From: Psychrobacter sp. UBA5136
GTDB taxonomy: Bacteria > Pseudomonadota > Gammaproteobacteria > Pseudomonadales > Moraxellaceae
DNA: 9,376 nucleotides
Reading direction: 5' to 3'
Assembly: GCF_002414005.1 (NCBI RefSeq)
Contig: NZ_DHYG01000060.1
Span: forward strand, 1 to 9,376
In this document: positions 1-6,452 of the stretch, piece after piece
Layout of the letters: each line of letters starts with the position of its first letter
Numbering within the stretch: position 1 is the first letter of the stretch
Translations under genes and position numbers: made by a program
Notes under the pieces: model-generated
Told to the model about the DNA's origin: nothing
What the model saw: only the letters and a program-made list of their open reading frames with translations
Database searches by the model: none

Positions 1-18
1 TTTTGGGTTTGGTATTAA

Positions 19-489
19 TTAGTCTTTTTTCACTTTAAAGTCAGTATGGCAGGATTTACAGCTGTCACCGACTTGCCCAAGCGCTGGCAAAACTTGATCA
101 ACGCTGGTTGCGGTTTGGGCAGCGGTATTTAAGTTAGCAGCAGCTTTTTGAAAGTCATCGGCTTCTGCACGAAAATCATCAACGTTGCTCCAAACGGCTT
201 CAGTTGCGTTACCTGTGGCTTCTTGGTTTTCAAAGTGGCTCCAAGGATTGGCTGAGTCTTCAGCTAAAAATGCCGCTTGCTCTTTAAACACCTCGGCATC
301 AAAGGTATCTGGTGCTTCTGCCATATCGCCCATGATACCCATCGCATCACTCCAGCTTTTCATACTGTCTTGGCGCGCTTTGACGTCAGGGTCGACTGAC
401 GTACTACAAGCCGTTAGACCTAAGGCAGCGGCCATTAAGGTGATGCTAACGATAGACTTGAAAGATTTATTATTAGAAACCTGTGCCAT
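19..489 (-). CDS. Cytochrome c' with a lipoprotein signal peptide
   Basis: This 156-residue protein is a class II c-type cytochrome, a four-helix haem protein of the periplasm that binds small gases such as NO and CO. The haem attachment motif CKSCH lies near the C-terminus (C144, C147, H148), as is typical of cytochrome c'. The N-terminus is a signal peptide ending in the lipobox LTAC, so C28 is probably lipidated and the protein membrane-anchored; many family members are instead soluble. Hand alignment to the Alcaligenes protein (from memory) puts M43 at the distal haem position (Leu16) and K152 at the proximal basic position (Arg124). The start has a strong Shine-Dalgarno, AAGGAG at 498-503, eight bases from the ATG. 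It stands alone: its upstream neighbour hemF is 457 bases away and appears to have its own terminator. No promoter is convincing. Family assignment is firm; the physiological role (NO tolerance or electron transfer) is inference. Confidence 0.93.
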   Translation of the reverse strand: MAQVSNNKSFKSIVSITLMAAALGLTACSTSVDPDVKARQDSMKSWSDAMGIMGDMAEAPDTFDAEVFKEQAAFLAEDSANPWSHFENQEATGNATEAVWSNVDDFRAEADDFQKAAANLNTAAQTATSVDQVLPALGQVGDSCKSCHTDFKVKKD

Positions 490-735
490 CTGTATTGCTC
501 CTTTATACGTGGCTAATAAAAAGGTGCCGTAGCATTTGCATGCTCGCCACTTATTAAATTGCTACTATGAATTAAATGTTATTGTTTTAATTGCTAAAGA
601 CAGCTGAGTCCTAGATTTTTACCATGCATCCGTTTTAAATCTGCATTTTTAAACCTGTATTGCTGTTAATTAAACCTTAATCAACTAAGATAAAATAGGA
701 CAATAAAGTACCTTTTTGTAATGGCATTTTCATCT

Positions 736-769
736 GCTATGAATTGTCGCTAAAGCGAACTTCATATGC
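736..769. repeat. Imperfect inverted repeat (stem-loop)
   Basis: The arms TATGAA (738-743) and TTCATA (761-766) flank a second inner stem, TCGC (747-750) with GCGA (755-758), closing a TAAA loop. An outer GC/GC pair is reached across one bulged base. In all about 12 base pairs form, interrupted by a small internal loop. There is no T-run on either side, so it is not a classic terminator. Function unknown. Confidence 0.5.
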
Positions 770-820
770 TAAAAATGACAATGGTCTATTTAACCATTTG
801 GCTGCTCTCAAATAAAAGAC

Positions 821-855
821 AGTAAATAATAAAGGTCAGCAGTAACGCTGACCTT
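821..855 (-). terminator. Likely intrinsic terminator of the ribA-hemF transcript
   Basis: A perfect 9-bp stem, AAGGTCAGC (832-840) with GCTGACCTT (847-855), closes a six-base loop. Read on the minus strand it is followed by the T-rich TTTATTATTT. It lies about 90 bases past the hemF stop. The T-run is interrupted, so termination may be only moderate. Confidence 0.5.
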
Positions 856-946
856 GATAATATTTTTCCGAAAATTTTTAGAGAGCAAATAGGGTCGTTT
901 ATACAAGAACCTAAACGCTGTCTGCGACTTATTATGCCAATCATGA

Positions 947-1954
947 CTATAAAGTCAACCAATCACGCTGTTTTAGGTAAAAATCGGTTAATTCAAACTC
1001 GGGCGTTCCGGGTGCAGGTTCAAAGCGATAGTGCCAACTAGCAAGCGGCGGCATGCTGACTAAGATGGATTCGATGCGGCCATTACTTTGTAGCCCAAAC
1101 AGGGTACCACGGTCATAAACAAGGTTATATTCAACGTAGCGTCCGCGGCGGTAAAGCTGGAATTCTCGCTGCGCTTCGGTATAAGGGGTGTTTTTACGCT
1201 GCTCAAAAATTGGTAAGATGCCTTCAAGATAACCATTGCCAACCGCTTGCATAAAGTTAAAGCAGGTCTCGAAATCCCAACCGCGACTCTCAAAATTGAC
1301 GTCATCATAAAATAGCCCACCGATACCGCGCTGCTCATCACGATGGCGCAGATGGAAGTATTCGTCACACCACTGCTTAAAGTCAGGATAGACGCTATCG
1401 CCAAACGGCGCGCAGAGGTCATAACAGACCTGATGCCAATGTACGCAGTCGGCAAGGACAGGGTAAAATGGCGTCAAATCAAAGCCACCACCAAACCACC
1501 AAATCGGCGCTTCGCCCTCGGCTTCAGCAATGAATAAACGCACGTTGGCATGACTGGTCGGCACATGAGGGTTTTTAGGATGCACAACCAAGGACACGCC
1601 CATCGCTTGCGCTTTACGGCCAGCAATATCAGGATGGCGCGCGGTTGCCGAGGCGGGTAGGTTATGCACATGGATATGACTAAACATCACGCCCGCTTTT
1701 TCAATCACTTCGCCCCCTGCCAGCACGCAAGAACGGCCACCGCCGCCCTCAGGACGTTCCCAATCGTCGGGCACAAAGGTTGCTGGCTTATCATTGCTAC
1801 TGCCGTCACGCTCTTGCGCCTCTAAGGCTCGGCAGATACGCGCTTGCAAATCCACCAAAAACTCGCGCACGCGTCTGATGTCATCGTGGGTTGGCGTCAC
1901 TGCCGCAGTGGTTTCTGGTAAATTGTCATTGTTATCTGTATTTGGTATGGTCAT
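947..1954 (-). CDS. hemF: Oxygen-dependent coproporphyrinogen III oxidase HemF
   Basis: HemF oxidatively decarboxylates two propionate side chains of coproporphyrinogen III, using O2, to give protoporphyrinogen IX in cytoplasmic haem synthesis. The 335 residues align along their whole length with E. coli HemF (about 299). Visible blocks include GGGGRS (70-75), NPHVPTSHANVR (128-139, with conserved His), WWFGGGFDLTPFY (152-164), the signature around WCDEYFHLRHRDEQRGIGG (195-213), RGRYVEYNLVYDRGTLFGLQ (270-289) and SMPPLASW (300-307). The extra length is mainly a polar N-terminal extension of about 20 residues before the conserved helix. The ATG at 1954 has no obvious Shine-Dalgarno, but no other in-frame ATG precedes M90, so it is the best start. 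It begins 18 bases after the ribA stop, so translation may be coupled or reinitiated. Because this form needs oxygen, it points to an aerobic lifestyle. The stop is TAG. Confidence 0.97.
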   Translation of the reverse strand: MTIPNTDNNDNLPETTAAVTPTHDDIRRVREFLVDLQARICRALEAQERDGSSNDKPATFVPDDWERPEGGGGRSCVLAGGEVIEKAGVMFSHIHVHNLPASATARHPDIAGRKAQAMGVSLVVHPKNPHVPTSHANVRLFIAEAEGEAPIWWFGGGFDLTPFYPVLADCVHWHQVCYDLCAPFGDSVYPDFKQWCDEYFHLRHRDEQRGIGGLFYDDVNFESRGWDFETCFNFMQAVGNGYLEGILPIFEQRKNTPYTEAQREFQLYRRGRYVEYNLVYDRGTLFGLQSNGRIESILVSMPPLASWHYRFEPAPGTPEFELTDFYLKQRDWLTL

Positions 1955-1972
1955 AAAATATCTAATTATTTA

Positions 1973-2656
1973 CTATTTATTAAGGTGTAAGGCGGTATTG
2001 AAGTCTTTATCAAGCAGATGGCCCATGCGGTCGCGTTTGGTCGCTAGATAGTCAGCATTCATATCGTTCACCCCGACCAACAACGGCACGCGCTCAACCA
2101 CATTGATGCCATGCTCGGTTAAGTAAGCGACTTTATCAGGGTTATTGGTGATGAGACGTACGCTATCGACACCGACGTGAGCAAGCATCGGTCCGCACAT
2201 ATCATAAACGCGCGCATCAGCTGGTAACCCTAACATAAGATTGGCATCTAATGTATCATGCCCCTGATCTTGCAAGGCGTAAGCACGGATTTTATTGGTC
2301 AAACCGATACCGCGCCCTTCTTGACGCAAGTATAATATCGCCCCGCAGCCCGTCTCTTGTATCGCTTGCATTGCGGAATTAAGCTGCGGCCCACAATCAC
2401 ATTTTAGTGAGCTAAAGGCGTCGCCGGTCAAGCATTCAGAATGAATACGTATCAGCGGAATAGGCGCTTCTTTTGGCGTTTGACGGTCTTGGCTTAATGC
2501 TGTGCCCTGCTGATTTAAAACATCAGCTTGATTGGCTACAGGTAAACCGACAGTAAGCATCACATGCTCTTGACCGTCTTCATTTTCAAAGATATGAATG
2601 TCAAACTCGCCGTGACGAGTAGGAAGTTTGGCGCTAGTGATAAATTGATATGACAT
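1973..2656 (-). CDS. ribA: GTP cyclohydrolase II RibA
   Basis: RibA opens GTP with loss of formate and pyrophosphate, giving the pyrimidine that starts riboflavin, FMN and FAD synthesis in the cytoplasm. The frame is open back to 2743, but I place the start at 2656. There AGGA sits five bases before the ATG, and the protein then begins MSYQFITSAKLPTRHGEF, matching the E. coli N-terminus (about 196 residues). The 227 residues carry HSECLTGD (72-79), zinc ligands C75, C86 and C88, the block RQEGRGIGL (111-119), NKIRAYALQDQG (121-132) and TNNPDK (170-175). No ribB/DHBP synthase domain is fused. Compared with E. coli, about 21 extra residues, rich in Gln and Ala, lie at roughly 40-64, before the zinc site. 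It is followed by hemF after 18 bases, probably as an operon. No FMN riboswitch is seen upstream. Confidence 0.96.
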   Translation of the reverse strand: MSYQFITSAKLPTRHGEFDIHIFENEDGQEHVMLTVGLPVANQADVLNQQGTALSQDRQTPKEAPIPLIRIHSECLTGDAFSSLKCDCGPQLNSAMQAIQETGCGAILYLRQEGRGIGLTNKIRAYALQDQGHDTLDANLMLGLPADARVYDMCGPMLAHVGVDSVRLITNNPDKVAYLTEHGINVVERVPLLVGVNDMNADYLATKRDRMGHLLDKDFNTALHLNK

Positions 2657-2661
2657 TAATG

Positions 2662-2665
2662 TCCT
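2662..2665 (-). promoter_or_regulatory. Shine-Dalgarno that fixes the ribA start
   Basis: On the minus strand AGGA lies five bases before the ATG at 2656. The longer in-frame start at 2743 would add 29 residues with no match to the GTP cyclohydrolase II family, so this site decides in favour of the shorter protein. Confidence 0.8.
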
Positions 2666-2870
2666 GCATAAGCTGATCATCGTGACGCTACGGTCTGCGA
2701 CTACCACTCTATACCATATAATAGTAGTCAAAATAAGGCACATGGGCTGCTAGGAGAAATAGCATACGGATGCTGGCTGGTGGAAATACACACAAAGTTC
2801 ACAGACGGCGCACGATGATTAAAGCGACAATTAAAAATAAATGCTATTATGCCATACTATTTTGACGGAT

Positions 2871-2913
2871 ACAGTGACAAGTCTTTGCCCTTACATTACT
2901 ATGTCGTCACTGT
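2871..2913. repeat. Inverted repeat with 8-bp perfect arms
   Basis: ACAGTGAC (2871-2878) and GTCACTGT (2906-2913) are exact reverse complements separated by 27 bases. No T-run follows, so it is not a terminator. It lies over 200 bases from ribA and over 350 from dxs. Function unknown; it could be an operator or the remnant of a mobile element. Confidence 0.4.
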
Positions 2914-3058
2914 CGCCTGATACGCGCCCAATATGAAGGCAAAATCAGCAGGCCGCCTCGGGTTTTGTATTAGGTCGTGTCCTTATTTTAAAATGCCGAT
3001 AAAAAGTTCACATTTGAAAGAGTTGCTTTATTTTCAATAGCGTATTTTTCGTTATTCA

Positions 3059-3118
3059 CAATTACTTTAACAATTACTTTAACAATTACTTTAATAATTA
3101 TTTTAACAGTTGCTTTAA
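3059..3118. repeat. 12-bp tandem repeat, five copies
   Basis: The unit CAATTACTTTAA occurs perfectly three times (3059-3070, 3071-3082, 3083-3094), followed by two copies with two mismatches each (3095-3106 and 3107-3118). The period is exactly 12 throughout. It is non-coding and lies upstream of the dxs promoter candidate. It is not a CRISPR array, since there are no spacers. Confidence 0.9.
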
Positions 3119-3151
3119 AAGCTGTATCAATAATCATATAGTCGATGGCAT

Positions 3152-3180
3152 TTATCAGTTTATGATGTCCACGCTATTAT
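3152..3180 (+). promoter_or_regulatory. Candidate sigma-70 promoter of dxs
   Basis: TTATCA (3152-3157, 4/6 to the -35 consensus) and TATTAT (3175-3180, 5/6 to the -10) are separated by 17 bases, the optimal spacing. Transcription would begin near 3187, about 84 bases before the dxs ATG and at the foot of the 3188-3231 hairpin. Motif match only. Confidence 0.45.
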
Positions 3181-3187
3181 TAACGCC

Positions 3188-3231
3188 CCTTAGAATGTCA
3201 GCCGTGGTAACGCCGTCTCGGTATTCTAAGG
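3188..3231 (+). promoter_or_regulatory. Leader stem-loop upstream of dxs
   Basis: CCTTAGAAT (3188-3196) pairs perfectly with ATTCTAAGG (3223-3231). The stem extends inward by two G-U pairs and one C-G pair to about 12 base pairs, and a small CGT/ACG stem can form in the loop. It ends 39 bases before the dxs ATG. No T-run follows, so it is not an intrinsic terminator. It could stabilise the 5' end of the mRNA or bind a regulator. Confidence 0.5.
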
Positions 3232-3270
3232 TAGCATCTTGTCAGCAGATTGGTAGGTATCGTACGTTTT

Positions 3271-5319
3271 ATGCAGCAGTCACCTCATTCCCCACAGTCT
3301 AAGTCATTATCTGCGTCAGCCACTGATTCTGCTGCACCGCTATCAAACCTGCAAAAAACCTATGCAGTCATTCCCCGTGAGCGTCCGCATACGCCCCTGC
3401 TTGATACGGTAGCAACGCCCGCTGACCTTAAAGCATTTGATGAGGCGCAGCTAATCACTTTGGCGGATGAGCTACGGCTTTTTCTGCTTTACTCAGCCGG
3501 TCAAAGCGGTGGTCATTTTGGGGCCAATTTAGGCGTGATTGAATTGACTATTGCGCTGCATTATTTGTTAGATGCGCCGCAAGATCAAATCGTTTGGGAC
3601 GTCGGCCATCAGGCTTATGCTCATAAAGTGTTGACCGGACGCCGTGATAGGCTTGGCAGCATACGCGCAAAAGATGGTCTGACCGCTTTTCCAGAACGCG
3701 CCGAATCTATCTATGATACGTTTGGCGTTGGGCATTCATCGACGTCTATTTCAGCCGGCCTTGGCATGAGCTTAGCGCTGCGCTATCAAGGCCGCGCGCA
3801 AACGGTCGCTTGTATTATTGGCGACGGCGCGATGACAGGCGGCATGGCGTTTGAAGCGATGAACGATGCCGTGCAACAAGATGCAGATTTGTTGGTCATT
3901 TTAAATGACAATGACATGTCGATATCTTGCTCGATTGGCGGTTTCTCGCGGCACTTAGCGACACTATGGGAATCAGGCTATCAGGTAGATATCTCTGATG
4001 CAGGCGAGCCAATATTATGCCAGCGCCCTGATATGCAGGCTTATGATCGCCGTAAACGTCATAACGAGCTGCGCGATGTGCCGCAGTTAGAAGACAATTT
4101 ATTTAAAGCCATTGGCTTTACCTATTTTGGTCCATTTGATGGGCATAATATTCCTGAATTGCTGCGCGTGCTATCGCTTGCCAAGCAAGTAAAAGGCCCG
4201 GTGTTAGTCCATATTTATACTACTAAAGGTAAAGGGTTTGCGCCTGCTGAATTAGACCCCGTAGGTTATCATGCCATTAGCAAATTACCTGCTGAAGCTA
4301 GCGAGAAGGAAGCAGTAAAAGCCAGTCTAACAGCCAACAAGTCGCTATTAAAATATTCGCAAATCTTTGGGCAGTTTTTATGTGATAAAGCCGCTGCTGA
4401 CGATAAGCTCCTTGCCATTACTCCAGCTATGGAAGAAGGCTCGGGAATGATTGAGTTTGCCCGTCAATTCCCTACGCGCTTTTTTGACGTGGCGATTGCT
4501 GAGCAACATGCCGTAACTTTGGCAGGCGGCATGGCAACCCAAGGCATCAAGCCAATCGTGGCGATTTATTCGACATTTTTGCAACGTGGTTACGATCAGC
4601 TGATTCATGATGTGGCGCTGCAAAATCTTGATGTGATGTTTGCCGTTGACCGCGCCGGTCTAGTTGGTGAAGATGGCGCCACCCATGCAGGCGTGTTTGA
4701 TTTTGCCTTTTTACGCTGCGTGCCGAATATGCTGATTGCCGCGCCAAAAGATGAAAACGAATGCTATCATCTGCTGAATACTTGCTATGAATACCAAGGC
4801 TGTACAGCAGTACGCTATCCGCGCGGCGTTGGCGTTGGCGCGACGATTACGCAGCCAGCACAGATTTATCCTATTGGCAAAGCGGTGGTAGAGTCGGTAT
4901 TGGGAAGCAACGATGCGCCTAATAAATTGGCGTTATTGGCCTTTGGTACCATGGTTGACACGGCTCAGCAAGCAGCAGAAAGCTTGATTAATGACAATAT
5001 AACATCAGACTGTCAGGTTCACGTGGTCAATATGCGCTGGGTAAAACCGTTAGATACCCATTTGCTTGAAAGCTTAATTGAACAAGGCATCACCTACATT
5101 GCAACCTTAGAGGAGCATATGATTATGGGCGGCGCGGGCAGTGCGGTAAATGAGTATTTACTAAACGAATCAATAGCCTTTAAAAACAGCCGCCCAGTAA
5201 TCTGTAATATCGGTATTCCTGATCGCTTTATCGCTCATGGTTCACCAGCAGAACAAATGGCTGATTGTGGTCTGGATGTTGCAGGGGTCGTCAGCCAGCT
5301 CCAGCAGTTGCTAAAATAA
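3271..5319 (+). CDS. dxs: 1-deoxy-D-xylulose-5-phosphate synthase Dxs
   Basis: Dxs condenses pyruvate and glyceraldehyde 3-phosphate, using thiamine diphosphate and Mg2+, to make DXP, the entry to the MEP isoprenoid pathway and a precursor of thiamine and pyridoxal phosphate. The 682 residues cover all three transketolase-like domains. VGHQAY is at 111-116, and the thiamine diphosphate motif runs from GDG (184-186) to NDN (212-214). The pyrimidine-domain block DVAIAEQHAV (406-415) has the catalytic Glu at 411, followed by DRAG (460-463) and RYPRG. E. coli Dxs is about 620; the excess is mainly a Ser/Pro-rich N-terminal stretch of 30-odd residues plus short insertions. A TTG at 3250 is also in frame after a stop at 3232-3234, but I prefer the ATG at 3271, the only ATG before the conserved core. 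Neither has a good Shine-Dalgarno (TAGG lies 13 bases before the ATG). It has its own leader and is monocistronic or loosely linked to suhB, 268 bases downstream. Confidence 0.97.
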   Translation: MQQSPHSPQSKSLSASATDSAAPLSNLQKTYAVIPRERPHTPLLDTVATPADLKAFDEAQLITLADELRLFLLYSAGQSGGHFGANLGVIELTIALHYLLDAPQDQIVWDVGHQAYAHKVLTGRRDRLGSIRAKDGLTAFPERAESIYDTFGVGHSSTSISAGLGMSLALRYQGRAQTVACIIGDGAMTGGMAFEAMNDAVQQDADLLVILNDNDMSISCSIGGFSRHLATLWESGYQVDISDAGEPILCQRPDMQAYDRRKRHNELRDVPQLEDNLFKAIGFTYFGPFDGHNIPELLRVLSLAKQVKGPVLVHIYTTKGKGFAPAELDPVGYHAISKLPAEASEKEAVKASLTANKSLLKYSQIFGQFLCDKAAADDKLLAITPAMEEGSGMIEFARQFPTRFFDVAIAEQHAVTLAGGMATQGIKPIVAIYSTFLQRGYDQLIHDVALQNLDVMFAVDRAGLVGEDGATHAGVFDFAFLRCVPNMLIAAPKDENECYHLLNTCYEYQGCTAVRYPRGVGVGATITQPAQIYPIGKAVVESVLGSNDAPNKLALLAFGTMVDTAQQAAESLINDNITSDCQVHVVNMRWVKPLDTHLLESLIEQGITYIATLEEHMIMGGAGSAVNEYLLNESIAFKNSRPVICNIGIPDRFIAHGSPAEQMADCGLDVAGVVSQLQQLLK

Positions 5320-5365
5320 AATCCTATCACTCAAAAAAAATTGCTAAAATAGCGGATTGAAAAAT

Positions 5366-5383
5366 AAAGCATTTTTGCTTTTT
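5366..5383 (+). terminator. Weak possible terminator after dxs
   Basis: AAAGCA (5366-5371) pairs with TGCTTT (5376-5381) around a TTTT loop and runs into a short T-tract. The stem is only six pairs with two G-C, so termination would be inefficient and some read-through into suhB is possible. Confidence 0.3.
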
Positions 5384-5420
5384 GCTTAAACCTCGCCTAT
5401 TTGCCGTAGGTGTGAATTAT

Positions 5421-5467
5421 TTGACAACTTGGGCGCACGACTGCTGGCATCATATATTTGGTATGCT
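5421..5467 (+). promoter_or_regulatory. Possible promoter region of suhB
   Basis: A perfect -35 hexamer, TTGACA, lies at 5421-5426, but no good -10 follows at 16-18 bases. Other pairings are TTGGGC (5429-5434) with TATATT (5453-5458) at 18 bases, or an extended -10, TGGTATGCT (5459-5467). Which is used cannot be told from sequence. Any of them would give a leader of over 100 bases before suhB. Confidence 0.3.
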
Positions 5468-5587
5468 AGGCGGCTAGGGTTTTTATTAGTTATTAATATG
5501 ATTCAGTTTTAAGCAGGTTTTATTTTTGTACATTTTATCAGTCGCATCTCTTACGTAGTATTCATTCATCAAGCAAATAGGTTATTT

Positions 5588-6415
5588 ATGGAACCCATGG
5601 TCGTCATCGCAGCGCGCGCTGCTGAAAAAGTCGGTAAAGAGATTTTATACGCGCATCAAAACCGCCACAAAATCGAGCTGGATATCGAGTCAAAAGGGCT
5701 TGATGGTTTGGTCACCCGCATTGATCGTTTCAGCGAAGAGCTGACGATTGAGACGTTAAAAGCCAGCTACCCAAATCACTCATTTTTGGGTGAAGAGTTT
5801 GGTATGCAAGAAGGCCGCGGCGAAGATGCTGACTGGTGCTGGATTATCGATCCGCTAGATGGCACCAAAAATTTTGTCCATGGCGTGCCGCAGTTTTGTG
5901 TCTCTATCGCCGTGCAGCATAAAGGCGTGACCCAACACGGCGTCATTTATGACCCTGTGCGTGATGAGATGTTTTCTGCCAGCCGCGGTAAGGGCGCGCG
6001 TCTAAACCAGCGCCGTATCAATGTGAGCGAGCGTAAAACGATTGATGGCGGTCTATTTACTACCGGTCATCCGCTTGAGCGTAAACGCAATGGCGAAGTC
6101 ATCTCTTATGCCAAGCAGCATTTTGAAAGCTTACAAAAAATCTCTGAAGCCGGCGGTCAAATTCGCCGTTTAGGCTCAGCCGCGCTTGATTTATGTTATG
6201 TTGCCGCTGGTCGTTTTGATGGTTATTTTGAGATGTCCATCAAGCCTTGGGATATTGCCGCTGGTGAGCTTATCGTAACCGAAGCCCGCGGCGTCGTCGT
6301 TGACCATACGGGCGCGCACAACTCGATGACTACAGGCTCTATCTTTGCTTGTAATGTGAAATTATTAAAACCTTTAATGCAAGTGGTTGTCCCAACGTGG
6401 GGCGATATTTTGTAG
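5588..6415 (+). CDS. suhB: Inositol-1-monophosphatase family protein SuhB
   Basis: This is a Mg2+-dependent phosphatase of the inositol monophosphatase family, acting in the cytoplasm on inositol phosphate and similar substrates. In E. coli, SuhB also joins the Nus complex that protects rRNA transcription from termination; whether that holds here is inference. The 275 residues (E. coli 267) begin MEPMVVIAARAAEKVG, like E. coli MHPMLNIAVRAARKAG. Metal and substrate residues are in place: the Glu pair E69-E70, motif WIIDPLDGTKNF (85-96, with D88 and D91), the GSAALDLCYVAAGR block (196-209), and WDIAAGELIV (221-230, with D222). The start is supported by that alignment and by a weak Shine-Dalgarno, TAGG at 5578-5581, six bases ahead. 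It converges on the WS/DGAT gene, with 51 bases between the stops' outer ends and a strong shared terminator. I call it SuhB rather than CysQ or a histidinol phosphatase because of the N-terminus and overall match. Confidence 0.93.
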   Translation: MEPMVVIAARAAEKVGKEILYAHQNRHKIELDIESKGLDGLVTRIDRFSEELTIETLKASYPNHSFLGEEFGMQEGRGEDADWCWIIDPLDGTKNFVHGVPQFCVSIAVQHKGVTQHGVIYDPVRDEMFSASRGKGARLNQRRINVSERKTIDGGLFTTGHPLERKRNGEVISYAKQHFESLQKISEAGGQIRRLGSAALDLCYVAAGRFDGYFEMSIKPWDIAAGELIVTEARGVVVDHTGAHNSMTTGSIFACNVKLLKPLMQVVVPTWGDIL

Positions 6416-6452
6416 TCTGACGTTATTGAAGATTTAGAAAATTAATATTAAG

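Larger units (their letters stand above)
490..946. other. Spacer between cytochrome c' and hemF with three stem-loops
   Basis: This 457-base AT-rich spacer holds no gene I can support. The part next to the cytochrome gene must carry its promoter, but no clear -35/-10 pair stands out. Between 736 and 855 lie three consecutive inverted repeats (736-769, 780-798 and 832-855). The last is the likely hemF terminator. A -10-like TAAAAT on the plus strand at 691-696 has no good -35 partner and no gene after it. Confidence 0.6.
2657..3249. other. Divergent spacer between ribA and dxs, rich in repeats
   Basis: The spacer is 593 bases here, 614 if dxs starts at 3271. Next to ribA, minus-strand AT-rich sequence around 2711-2730 could hold its promoter, but no well-spaced pair is evident. 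Further on are an inverted repeat (2871-2913), an IS-end-like motif (2971-2982), a 12-bp tandem repeat (3059-3118), a dxs promoter candidate (3152-3180) and a leader hairpin (3188-3231). I found no coding region and no RFN or THI-box riboswitch consensus. Confidence 0.6.

Noticed and set aside
1060..1671. Other-frame open readings inside hemF
   Set aside because: hemF is conserved throughout this interval; the alternative translations are not protein-like.
2657..2743. N-terminal extension of ribA from an ATG at 2743
   Set aside because: The extra 29 residues do not match the family, while the ATG at 2656 has AGGA five bases ahead and gives the canonical N-terminus.
2770..2865. Small plus-strand frame of 31 codons with AGGAG upstream
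   Set aside because: The AGGAG at 2752-2756 is 13 bases from the ATG, too far, and the peptide is basic with no recognisable feature.
3059..3118. CRISPR array
   Set aside because: The 12-base units are contiguous, with no unique spacers and no cas genes.
2657..3249. FMN riboswitch upstream of ribA or THI-box upstream of dxs
   Set aside because: I looked for the conserved RFN and THI-box cores and found neither; the dxs leader hairpin does not match either consensus.
3250..3270. TTG start for dxs seven codons upstream
   Set aside because: No Shine-Dalgarno precedes the TTG, and the ATG at 3271 is enough for the whole conserved protein. The choice is not certain.
4378..4747. Minus-strand open frames inside dxs
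   Set aside because: They overlap the conserved core of dxs and have no recognisable protein; they are shadows.
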